61,046 bases of DNA from Mycobacteriaceae bacterium (GTDB lineage Bacteria > Actinomycetota > Actinomycetes > Mycobacteriales > Mycobacteriaceae), in NCBI GenBank assembly GCA_028726465.1, contig JAQYQB010000011.1:1-61046 (forward strand), read 5' to 3'. The notes under the pieces were generated by a model. It made no database searches and was not told where the DNA came from. It saw only the letters and a list, made by a program, of their open reading frames with translations. Position 1 is the first letter of the stretch. Each line of letters begins with the position of its first letter. Below, in pieces: positions 42,457 through 49,976 of the stretch. Both the position numbers and the translations under genes were made by a program.

Positions 42457-43203
42457 CTACTTGCCGCCCTGGGCCGCAACGGCGGCAGCCCCGGCTTCGG
42501 CAGCTTCCGGATCCAGGTAGGTACCGCCCGGGTTGACTACCTTGCCGGAGGCGTCCACCTCGTAGACCAGCGGGATGCCGGTCGGGATGTTCAGGCCGGC
42601 GATGTCCTCGTCCGAAATCTGATCCAGGTGCTTGACCAGCGCACGCAGGGAGTTGCCGTGCGCGGCGACCAGGACCTTCTCGCCGTTTTTCACGCGCGGC
42701 AGGATCTCTTCCTCGAAGTAGGGCACCAGGCGGGCGACGACGTCCTTGAGGCACTCGGTGCGCGGGACCTGGTCCAGGTCCGCGTAGCGCGGATCCTCCG
42801 ACTGGGAGTATTCCGCGTCATCGGCCAGCTCGGGCGGCGGGGTGTCGTAGGAGCGGCGCCACGCCATGAACTGCTCTTCGCCGAACTTGTCCTTGGTCTC
42901 GGCCTTGTTCAGGCCCTGCAGGGCGCCGTAGTGGCGCTCGTTGAGGCGCCAGTCGCGGGTGACCGGGATCCAGTGGCGGTCGGCCGCGTTCAGCGCGATG
43001 TTCGCCGTGCGGATAGCGCGGCGCAGCAGGGAGGTGTACAGCACGTCAGGCAGGAGGTTTTCAGAAGCCAGCAGCTCGCCGCCGCGCTTGGCCTCGGCCT
43101 CCCCCTTCTCGGTCAGGTCGACATCCACCCAGCCGGTGAACTGGTTGGACTCGTTCCATTGGGATTGTCCGTGACGCAATAGGATGAGTTTTCCGTTAGT
43201 CAT
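42457..43203 (-). CDS. gpmA: 2,3-bisphosphoglycerate-dependent phosphoglycerate mutase
   Basis: The glycolytic mutase that interconverts 3- and 2-phosphoglycerate. The 248-aa protein has the phosphohistidine motif [20 protein letters not shown] in residues 6-25 and the second histidine in [12 protein letters not shown] near residue 180. The RRSYDTPPP loop is typical of the cofactor-dependent form. The ATG at 43203 has an extended -10 (TGG-CATGCT) 6 nt upstream. It lies between senX3 and mshA, the usual corynebacterial order. Confidence 0.95.
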   Translation of the reverse strand: MTNGKLILLRHGQSQWNESNQFTGWVDVDLTEKGEAEAKRGGELLASENLLPDVLYTSLLRRAIRTANIALNAADRHWIPVTRDWRLNERHYGALQGLNKAETKDKFGEEQFMAWRRSYDTPPPELADDAEYSQSEDPRYADLDQVPRTECLKDVVARLVPYFEEEILPRVKNGEKVLVAAHGNSLRALVKHLDQISDEDIAGLNIPTGIPLVYEVDASGKVVNPGGTYLDPEAAEAGAAAVAAQGGK

Positions 43204-43209
43204 GCCTCC

Positions 43210-43218
43210 AGCATGCCA
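43210..43218 (-). promoter_or_regulatory. leaderless promoter of gpmA, extended -10
   Basis: On the minus strand TGG-CATGCT then GGAGGC (6 nt) and the ATG at 43203. The arrangement is nearly identical to that at 23541-23556. Confidence 0.4.
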
Positions 43219-43245
43219 CGAAACGGGCTGCACCGCCGCGAAATT

Positions 43246-44511
43246 CTAGCCCCCGGTGGCATGACGCGGATGACAGTTGGGGATCTCCGCGGTCAGCGCG
43301 CGCTGGTAGACCGCCACCAGCTCGGTGGCCGCGGCCTCCCAGCTAAAGCGCTCGGCGTGCGGCACGGCCGCCTCCCCCATCGCGATGCGCCGCTCGTCAT
43401 CATCGAGCAGCTCCTCCAGCGCGTCGGCCCAGTCCTCCGGCTCGTGCGAGTCCACCAGCAGGCCGGTCACGCCGTCCTCGACGGCGATCGGCAGGCCGCC
43501 GACGCGGGCGGCCACCACCGGGGTGCCGGAGGCCTGGGCCTCCACGGCCACCAGCCCGAAGGACTCGTTGTAGCTGGGCACGGCCACTATATCCGCGGCC
43601 TGGTAGAGCGCCACCAGCTCCTCCGGCGGGCGCGGGCTTAAAAAACGCACGCGGCGGTCCACTCCCAGCTCGCGCGCCAGGTCCGCGTAGGCCTGCGGGC
43701 TGGCCCCGGCCCCGGACGGCCCGCCGCAGATGACCACGCGGAGGTTGCGCAGCGGTTCCCGGCGGAAGATCTCCGCGGTGGCGCGGATGAGTACCTCCGG
43801 GCCCTTGAATTTCTGCAGGCGCCCCACGAACGCGATGACCTTGCTGTGCAGCGGCAGGCCCAGCTCGCGGCGGGCGCGTTCGGTGTTGCGGTCGCTGCCC
43901 GGGGTAAACAGCTTGGTGTCCGCGCCCGGCGCGACGGTGACGATCCGCTCGGCCGGGGCGTCGTAGTGCTCGGCCAGCTCGCGGGCCTCGTCGACGGTGT
44001 TGACCACCAGCAGGTCGGCGTTGTCCACCAGCTGCTGCTCGCAGATGCGCCGGGCCTCGGATTCGCGGGCGTCGTCGTCGCTGCGGTAGGCGTTTTTCAC
44101 CGCGGCGAGGGTGTGCGCGGTGTGCACCAGCGGCACGCCCCACAGGTCCCGCAGCAGCCAGCCCACCTGGCCGGAGAGCCAGTAGTGGGAGTGGATGATG
44201 TCGTAGTGCAGGCCGTGGCACTTGACGTATTCGACCATCCCGCCGGCAAAGGCGGCCAGCTGCGTGGGCAGGTCTTCCTTCTCCAGCCCCTCGTAAGGCC
44301 CGGCCACCACGTTGATGACCCGCAGGTGCTCGCTAACTTCTACGACCTCGCCCTGGCTGGGCCGGGTCGCCCGGGTATATACGTCTACTTCAACGCCCTG
44401 CAGCGCCAGTTCCTTGGCGGTGTTGAGCACGTAAACGTTCATCCCCCCGGCATCGCCCGTCCCGGGCTGCTCGATGGGGGAAGTGTGCATTGAAATCATC
44501 GCCACGCGCAT
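43246..44511 (-). CDS. mshA: D-inositol-3-phosphate glycosyltransferase
   Basis: MshA transfers N-acetylglucosamine to inositol-3-phosphate, the first step of mycothiol synthesis. The 421-aa GT4 enzyme begins [20 protein letters not shown] with the donor-binding GGMNVYV. It has [10 protein letters not shown] near residue 110 and the C-terminal E-x7-E region [20 protein letters not shown] near residue 320. Mycothiol is restricted to actinobacteria, which supports the taxonomic placement. The start at 44511 has TAGACT 8 nt upstream. Confidence 0.94.
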   Translation of the reverse strand: MRVAMISMHTSPIEQPGTGDAGGMNVYVLNTAKELALQGVEVDVYTRATRPSQGEVVEVSEHLRVINVVAGPYEGLEKEDLPTQLAAFAGGMVEYVKCHGLHYDIIHSHYWLSGQVGWLLRDLWGVPLVHTAHTLAAVKNAYRSDDDARESEARRICEQQLVDNADLLVVNTVDEARELAEHYDAPAERIVTVAPGADTKLFTPGSDRNTERARRELGLPLHSKVIAFVGRLQKFKGPEVLIRATAEIFRREPLRNLRVVICGGPSGAGASPQAYADLARELGVDRRVRFLSPRPPEELVALYQAADIVAVPSYNESFGLVAVEAQASGTPVVAARVGGLPIAVEDGVTGLLVDSHEPEDWADALEELLDDDERRIAMGEAAVPHAERFSWEAAATELVAVYQRALTAEIPNCHPRHATGG

Positions 44512-44519
44512 GGCGCCCC

Positions 44520-44525
44520 AGTCTA
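44520..44525 (-). promoter_or_regulatory. leaderless promoter -10 of mshA
   Basis: TAGACT followed by 8 nt and the ATG at 44511, the same hexamer and spacing as the aldo/keto reductase gene. Confidence 0.5.
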
Positions 44526-44634
44526 ATACCGCCGGGGCCCTTAGCGCCGCGGTGTTGCCTGCGTCACCGCCTCCCAGGACGCCGCCGACGCCGGGACCAA
44601 TCCCGCGCCGTGCGGCCGCGCGTTGCCGCGTCGT

Positions 44635-44640
44635 TATACT
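44635..44640 (+). promoter_or_regulatory. -10 element upstream of the first fadD
   Basis: TATACT, 57 bp upstream of the ATG at 44698. A convincing -35 is not evident. The leader would be about 50 nt and carries an AGAGG ribosome binding site. Confidence 0.45.
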
Positions 44641-44697
44641 AGGGGAAGCACAACCTACGCTTGCGAAAGTTTCCCCGATTCTTAGAGGTTAGAACCC

Positions 44698-46407
44698 ATG
44701 TCAGCATTCGAGACCAAGGCTTGGCTCCAGCACTACCCCGAGTGGACCCCGCACTCCCTCGACTACGGCGAGACCACGCTGCTCGACATCTACGACAACA
44801 ACCTGGCCATCAACGCCGAAAAGCCCGCCACCTGGTTCTTCGGCCGCACCCAGTCCTATGCGGATCTGGACCGCCAGGTCAACCGCGCCGCCGCGGGGCT
44901 CAAGGCCTTCGGCGTGCGCCCGGGCGACCGCGTCGCGCTGGTCATGCCCAACTGCCCGCAGCACGTCGCCGCCTTCTGGGCGGTGCTCAAGCTGGGCGGC
45001 ATCGTGGTCGAGCACAACCCGCTGTATACCGCCCACGAGCTGGAGGGCCTGTTCCAGGACCACGGCGCGCGCATCGCCATCGCCTGGGACTCCACAGCCG
45101 GCACGCTGGAGAAGCTGCGCGGCACCACGGATCTGGAAACGGTGGTCTCGGTCAACATGATCGAGGCCATGCCGACTCTCAAGCGCGCGGCCCTGCGCCT
45201 GCCCTTCCTCAAGTCGCAGCGCGAGCAGCTGTCCCAGCCCGCCCAGAACACCGTCCCGTGGGACACCCTGATCGGCAACGCCATCGGCGGCGACGGCCAG
45301 GACCTGAAGGAGCCGGAGGGAATTGACCGCGACACCACCGCGCTCATCCTCTACACCTCCGGCACCACCGGCAAGCCCAAGGGCGCGGAGCTGACCCACG
45401 GCTCCCTGTTCGCCAACCTGCTCCAGGGCAAGGCCTGGGTGCCGGGCCTGGGCGAGCAGGAAGAGCGCATGCTGACCGCGCTGCCGATGTTCCACGCCTA
45501 CGGCATGACCATGAACATCACGCTCTCCCAGCTCATCGGCGGCGAGCTGGTCATGCTGCCGGCGCCGAAGATCCCGCTGGTCATGGACGTGATGAAGAAG
45601 CACACGCCCACCTGGGTGCCGGGCGTGCCGACGCTCTACGAGAAGATCGTGGAAGCCGCCGAGGAGCAAAACATCCCGATCAAGGGCATCCGCGCCGCCT
45701 TCTCCGGTGCCGCCACCCTGCCGGTGGACACCGTGGAGAAGTGGGAGAAGTACACCGACGGCCTGCTGGTGGAAGGCTACGGCCTGACCGAGTGCTCGCC
45801 CATCATCGTGGGCAATCCGATGTCCACCGACCGCCGCCCGGGGTACGTGGGCATCCCCTTCCCGGACACCGAAATCCGGATCGCCAACCCGGAGAACCTG
45901 GACGAGACCATGCCGGACGGCCAGGAGGGCGAGATTTTGGCCCGCGGCCCGCAGGTCTTCAAGGGCTACCACAACAACCCGGAGGCCACCGCCGCCGCCT
46001 TCCACGACGGCTGGTTCCGCACCGGGGACCTGGGAGTGATGGAAGAAGACGGCTTCATCCGCCTGGTCAGCCGCATCAAGGAGGTCATCATCACCGGCGG
46101 ATTCAACGTCTACCCGGCGGAGGTCGAAGAGGCCCTGCGCGTGCACGATGCCATCAAGGACATCGCGGTCGTCGGCCGCCCGCGCCCGGACGGCTCCGAG
46201 GACGTCGTGGCCTGCGTGGAGCTCAACGACGGCGCCGCCCTGGATCCGGAAGGCCTGAAGGAGTTCGCCCGCAAGCGCCTGACCCGCTACAAGGTCCCGC
46301 GCACCTTCTACCACTTCGAGGCCCTGGCCAAGGACCAGATGGGCAAGATCCGCCGCCGCGAAGTCCAGGACGACCTCCTGCAGCGCCTGGCCCAAGAGCG
46401 CAAGTAG
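44698..46407 (+). CDS. fadD: long-chain fatty acid-CoA ligase, first paralogue
   Basis: A 569-aa acyl-CoA synthetase that activates fatty acids with ATP and CoA. Motifs: AMP-binding YTSGTTGKPKGAELTH near residue 219, GYGLTECSP near 359, GWFRTGDLG near 440, and the C-terminal lysine region DQMGKIRRREV near 550. The fatty-acyl linker and length fit long-chain enzymes. It is followed by a terminator and then by a close paralogue. The ATG has AGAGG about 9 nt upstream. Confidence 0.9.
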   Translation: MSAFETKAWLQHYPEWTPHSLDYGETTLLDIYDNNLAINAEKPATWFFGRTQSYADLDRQVNRAAAGLKAFGVRPGDRVALVMPNCPQHVAAFWAVLKLGGIVVEHNPLYTAHELEGLFQDHGARIAIAWDSTAGTLEKLRGTTDLETVVSVNMIEAMPTLKRAALRLPFLKSQREQLSQPAQNTVPWDTLIGNAIGGDGQDLKEPEGIDRDTTALILYTSGTTGKPKGAELTHGSLFANLLQGKAWVPGLGEQEERMLTALPMFHAYGMTMNITLSQLIGGELVMLPAPKIPLVMDVMKKHTPTWVPGVPTLYEKIVEAAEEQNIPIKGIRAAFSGAATLPVDTVEKWEKYTDGLLVEGYGLTECSPIIVGNPMSTDRRPGYVGIPFPDTEIRIANPENLDETMPDGQEGEILARGPQVFKGYHNNPEATAAAFHDGWFRTGDLGVMEEDGFIRLVSRIKEVIITGGFNVYPAEVEEALRVHDAIKDIAVVGRPRPDGSEDVVACVELNDGAALDPEGLKEFARKRLTRYKVPRTFYHFEALAKDQMGKIRRREVQDDLLQRLAQERK

Positions 46408-46446
46408 CCCCCGCGCCGCGGCCACCCCGACCCGGCGCTCGCCAAA

Positions 46447-46477
46447 CCCCCGCCACCCCGGCGGGGGTAAATTTTTT
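46447..46477 (+). terminator. Rho-independent terminator after the first fadD
   Basis: CCCCCGCC and GGCGGGGG form an 8-bp stem with an ACCCC loop, followed by TAAATTTTTT. It is the clearest intrinsic terminator in the window. Confidence 0.88.
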
Positions 46478-46513
46478 CGCCACACCTCCCAAAAACATGA
46501 GGATTAAATCATG

Positions 46514-46541
46514 TTTAAGGTAGGCTTGCGAGCTGTATAGT
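46514..46541 (+). promoter_or_regulatory. promoter of the second fadD with possible iron half-site
   Basis: The -10 TATAGT (46536-46541) has a weak -35 TTTAAG about 16 bp upstream. TTAAGGTAGGCTTGC in the spacer resembles the left half of the DtxR consensus TTAGGTTAGSCTAACCTAA (11 of 19 overall by my count). The right half is poor, so iron control is only a possibility. Confidence 0.35.
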
Positions 46542-46573
46542 TTTGTTCTCCTACGGAAGGTAATCGCACTCGT

Positions 46574-48277
46574 ATGTTGGCCTATGAGACCCGAGCCTGG
46601 ACCCAGCACTACGGCGACTGGACCCCCGCGGAAGTGGAAATAGGCAACGAAACCCTCGTGGACGTCTACCAGCGCAATCTCTCCGAAAACGGGGACCGCC
46701 CGGCCACCTATTTCTTCGGCCGCACCCTCACCTACACCGAGCTGGACCAGCAGGTCCGAGCCGCCGCGGCCGGGCTCAAGGCCTTCGGCATCCGCCCGGG
46801 CGACCGGGTGGCCATCGTGCTGCCGAACTGCCCGCAGCACATCATCGCCTTCCACGCCGTACTACATCTGGGCGCCACCGTGGTCGAGCACAACCCGCTC
46901 TACACCAGCTACGAGCTGGAGGGCCTGTTCAGCGACCACGGCGCCCGCGTGGCCATCGCCTGGGACAAGGCCGCCGCCACCCTGGAGCCGCTGCGCTCGA
47001 CCACCACTTTGGAGACCATCATCTCCGTCGACATGACTGAGGCCATGCCGCGCCTGCAGCAGCTAGCCCTCAAGCTGCCGGTGCCGCCCATCAAGGCCAA
47101 GCGGGAACAGCTCACCGCCCCGGCCCCGGGGTCGGTCCCCTGGTCCACGCTGCTCAGCTCCGCCATCGGCGGCGACGGCCGCAACCTCACCCCGGCGGAT
47201 ATCCGTCCGGCCGACCCGGCGCTCATCCTCTACACCTCCGGTACCACCGGTGCGCCCAAGGGCGCGGTGCTCACCCACCGCAACCTGCAGTCCAACTGCC
47301 TGATGGCCATCGCCTGGGTGCCCAACCTGGGCGAGGAACCCGAGCGCTTCCTGGCCGCCCTCCCGCTCTTCCACGCCTACGGCATGACCGCGGTGTGCAC
47401 GATGTCCATCTTCGTCGGCGCTGAGGTTATCCTGCTGCCCGCCCCGAAGATGGACCTCATCCTGGGCGTGGTCAAAAAGCACATGCCTACCTGGTTCCCG
47501 GGCGTGCCGACGCTTTACGAGAAGCTCGCCGACGCCGCCAAGGACAAGGGCGTGAGCCTCAAGGGCATCAAGAAGTCCTTCTCGGGTGCGGCCACCCTGC
47601 CGGTCGCCACGGTGGAAAAGTGGGAGGCAACCACCGGCGGAATGCTGGTGGAAGGCTACGGCCTGACGGAGACCTCCCCGGTCATCTGCGGCAACCCGAT
47701 GAACGAGCACCGCCGCCCCGGCTACATCGGCCTCCCCTTCCCCAATACTGAGGCCCGCGTGGCCGATCCGGACGATCCCTCGGTCACCCTGCCGGACGGC
47801 GAGGAAGGCGAGCTGCTCGTCCGCGGCCCGCAGGTCTTTTCCGGCTACCTCAACAACCCGGAAGCGACCGAGAAGTCCTTCTACAAGGACTGGTTCCGCA
47901 CCGGCGATATGGCCGTCATGGAAGAAGACGGCTTCATTCGCCTGGTCGCCCGCATCAAGGAGGTCATCATCACCGGCGGCTTCAACGTCTACCCCGCGGA
48001 GGTCGAGGAAACGATCCTCTCCCACCCGGACGTCACCGACGTAGCCGTGGTGGGCCGCCCCCGCAAGGACGGCTCCGAGGACGTCGTCGCCTGCGTGACC
48101 CTCCGCGACGGCGCCGCCTTGGACCCGCAGGGCATGCAGGACTTCGCCCGACAGCGCCTGACCCGCTACAAGGTCCCGCGCACCTTCTACCACTTCGAGG
48201 AACTCGCCCGCGACCAGATGGGCAAGATCCGCCGCCGCGAGGTCCAAGCCGACCTGCTCGAGCTCCTCCAACGCTAA
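46574..48277 (+). CDS. fadD: long-chain fatty acid-CoA ligase, second paralogue
   Basis: A 567-aa acyl-CoA synthetase colinear with the preceding gene along its whole length. It has the same N-terminal YETRAWTQHYGDWTP block, P-loop YTSGTTGAPKGAVLTH, GYGLTETSP, DWFRTGDMA and the final DQMGKIRRREV. The two arose by tandem duplication. Their separation by a terminator and a new promoter suggests different regulation. Differences cluster in the linker before the P-loop, so acyl preference may differ. The start ATG at 46574 follows GGAAGG by 13 nt. Confidence 0.9.
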   Translation: MLAYETRAWTQHYGDWTPAEVEIGNETLVDVYQRNLSENGDRPATYFFGRTLTYTELDQQVRAAAAGLKAFGIRPGDRVAIVLPNCPQHIIAFHAVLHLGATVVEHNPLYTSYELEGLFSDHGARVAIAWDKAAATLEPLRSTTTLETIISVDMTEAMPRLQQLALKLPVPPIKAKREQLTAPAPGSVPWSTLLSSAIGGDGRNLTPADIRPADPALILYTSGTTGAPKGAVLTHRNLQSNCLMAIAWVPNLGEEPERFLAALPLFHAYGMTAVCTMSIFVGAEVILLPAPKMDLILGVVKKHMPTWFPGVPTLYEKLADAAKDKGVSLKGIKKSFSGAATLPVATVEKWEATTGGMLVEGYGLTETSPVICGNPMNEHRRPGYIGLPFPNTEARVADPDDPSVTLPDGEEGELLVRGPQVFSGYLNNPEATEKSFYKDWFRTGDMAVMEEDGFIRLVARIKEVIITGGFNVYPAEVEETILSHPDVTDVAVVGRPRKDGSEDVVACVTLRDGAALDPQGMQDFARQRLTRYKVPRTFYHFEELARDQMGKIRRREVQADLLELLQR

Positions 48278-48291
48278 GACAGCGCCCCCAA

Positions 48292-48485
48292 CCCGACGGG
48301 AACACCGACCCCACCAACCCCCGTCGGGAATTATCTACCCCTATCACTCAACGCAGCCATCCCCGCCGGCCGCACCCGCACCCCACGCACAAAAGCCGAT
48401 ATTTCCCCCCCCTAACCTTCCAAGAAATATCGACCCCGGTCACCGCGAAAAACCGTTTCCCCAGTTCACCAACCGGCGAAACGGT
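48292..48485. repeat. palindrome-rich element between convergent genes
   Basis: Three perfect inverted repeats follow one another: CCCGACGGG/CCCGTCGGG (48292-48328), CGATATTTC/GAAATATCG (48397-48432) and ACCGTTTC/GAAACGGT (48452-48485). Related words GGGAATTATC (48326) and CCGATAATTTCCC (about 48493) flank the set in inverted order. No U-run follows any stem. A 61-codon frame on the minus strand (48348-48533) runs through the palindromes and is probably not a gene. The block may be a dispersed element, or a bidirectional terminator for fadD and hmuO. Confidence 0.6.
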
Positions 48486-48548
48486 CAGAGGCCGATAATT
48501 TCCCACGCACTCCCACCACGCGCGCGCCCCCACGCGCGACCCTCGCGC

Positions 48549-49244
48549 CTAGCGCACCGGCTGCGGCTGCCGGGCCGCGCGGGCCCCGCTCAGGTCCGCA
48601 AAGACCGCGGTGTTGAAGGCGAACGCCTCTTGGGCCTCCGCAATCAGCGCCTCCCGCTCGCTAGCGCTCAGCGGCAGCTCGTCCAGCTGGCAGCGGTAGG
48701 CCGCCCGGTACGGCGGAATCTTGCCGATGGCGGCGAAATCGTAGAAGCGCAACGCGTCCGCGTCGATGTCGTAGATGGTGCCCAGCCGCGCCGCGATGAC
48801 CTGGCCGCCGGAGATATCCCCCAGGTAGCGCACGTAGTGGTGCGCGATAACCCGGGCCGCCTCATCTTCGCCCAGCGACTCCAAGCGGGCCACGTAGCGC
48901 GCGGTGGCCGGCAGAATCCGGACCTTCTCACGCCAGTCGGAACCCATCATGTTTGCCAGGTCGTTCTCCAGGGCCGGCCGGCGCTCCAGGCGCGGGTCCG
49001 CCACCGCAGACCCCAGCGCGGTGTGTGCTACCCGCCGCACGGTGGTCTCCAGCGCGTCGTAGATAAACCACAGCTGGCCGGTCAGGGCGTGCACCGCCTC
49101 CGCGTCCAGGCCGCCCCTAATCAGCGCGGTCATGAACTCCGAGCCTTCCGCGCCCTCGTGTGCCCGCGCCGTCTCGTCCCGCAACGTCTGGGACAGCGGC
49201 TGGACCACTTGAGTGCGTTCCGTCATCGTGGCAGTCGAGGCCAT
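48549..49244 (-). CDS. hmuO: heme oxygenase
   Basis: HmuO opens heme to biliverdin, CO and iron, giving the cell iron from host heme. The 231-aa protein has the proximal heme ligand His29 in ARAHEGAEGSEFM and the distal helix with YLGDISGGQVIAARLG near residue 130, both as in HmuO of C. diphtheriae. The ATG at 49244 follows GGAG by 10 nt; the frame to 49325 is not family-like. A DtxR-type box lies 93 bp upstream, so it should be induced by iron starvation. Confidence 0.94.
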   Translation of the reverse strand: MASTATMTERTQVVQPLSQTLRDETARAHEGAEGSEFMTALIRGGLDAEAVHALTGQLWFIYDALETTVRRVAHTALGSAVADPRLERRPALENDLANMMGSDWREKVRILPATARYVARLESLGEDEAARVIAHHYVRYLGDISGGQVIAARLGTIYDIDADALRFYDFAAIGKIPPYRAAYRCQLDELPLSASEREALIAEAQEAFAFNTAVFADLSGARAARQPQPVR

Positions 49245-49332
49245 TGTTGTTCTCCTTCCGAGTACGCAGTGCGCAAAGCGCGCCCGCCGCCAAGGCCTCC
49301 GTGGAACTGACCTCAGCTCGTTCATTTCCTAC

Positions 49333-49355
49333 ATATTAAGGTTTGCCTTACCTGA
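49333..49355 (-). promoter_or_regulatory. DtxR-type iron box and -10 of hmuO
   Basis: TAAGGTTTGCCTTACCTGA (49337-49355) matches the DtxR consensus TTAGGTTAGSCTAACCTAA at 15 of 19 positions by my count. On the minus strand a -10 TAATAT (49333-49338) adjoins it, so the box fills the -35/-10 spacer, where bound DtxR would block transcription. The rest of 49245-49542 holds no gene. Confidence 0.78.
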
Positions 49356-49542
49356 AAGTACAGGGGTGGAAGCGAAGATCAAACCAATGTATGACACCTC
49401 ATACCCCACCCCCAGGCAGCGGGCAGGCCACACTCAGTCTGGGACACAAGCTCAACCCGAACCACAGCTATTCCCAGCCTTTCCCGCAACGGATATGGAA
49501 AGATAAAGAGACTTCACCGCCCCATCAAGAGGAGACAAAACC

Positions 49543-49913
49543 ATGGAAATGTCGACGATTACCGAGTGGATGTTCGCCGCCGAAATCCCCATCCCGGACG
49601 ACATCTATGCCTGCTCATCGAGGGAGAGCAGCCCTACGCCGCCTTCAAGACCTTCCGCGACTCCGCGGTATTTACCTCCAAGCGCCTCATCGTCCGCGAC
49701 GCCCAGGGCCTGTCCGGCAAGAAGGTGGAAATCTATTCGCTCCCCTACAGCGCCATCAACATGTGGTCGAGCGAAAATGCTGGCAAGATGTTTGACTTCA
49801 CCGCCGAGGTCGAGCTGTGGACGCGCGCCGGCCACATCAAGATCAAACTCGGCCGGGACGTGGACGTTCGCCGCATCGACTCCCTCATCGCCCACGCCGC
49901 GCTCAGCCACTAA
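49543..49913 (+). pseudogene. frameshifted bacterial PH-domain protein gene
   Basis: The start ATG at 49543 has AGAGGAG 8-9 nt upstream and encodes MEMSTITEWMFAAEIPIPDD. The family sequence then continues in another frame as LLIEGEQPYAAFKTFRDS and on to VFTSKRLIVRD, GLSGKKVEIYSLPY and the C-terminus at 49913. The frames join at about 49610-49611, where one C seems to be missing from GCCCTG (GCCTG is present). Restored, it would encode about 123 aa of the bPH_3 (DUF1696) type, of unknown function. It could be a real mutation or a sequencing error. Confidence 0.75.
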
Positions 49914-49976
49914 GCGCTGCCAAGGTCCACCCCAACAGCCGAGCACCACAAGCTAAAGACTCACCCCACCGAGCCC

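Noticed and set aside
48348..48533. 61-codon minus-strand frame between fadD and hmuO
   Set aside because: It runs through perfect inverted repeats, which explains its repeated-looking peptide. There is no ribosome binding site, so I treat it as part of a repeat element.
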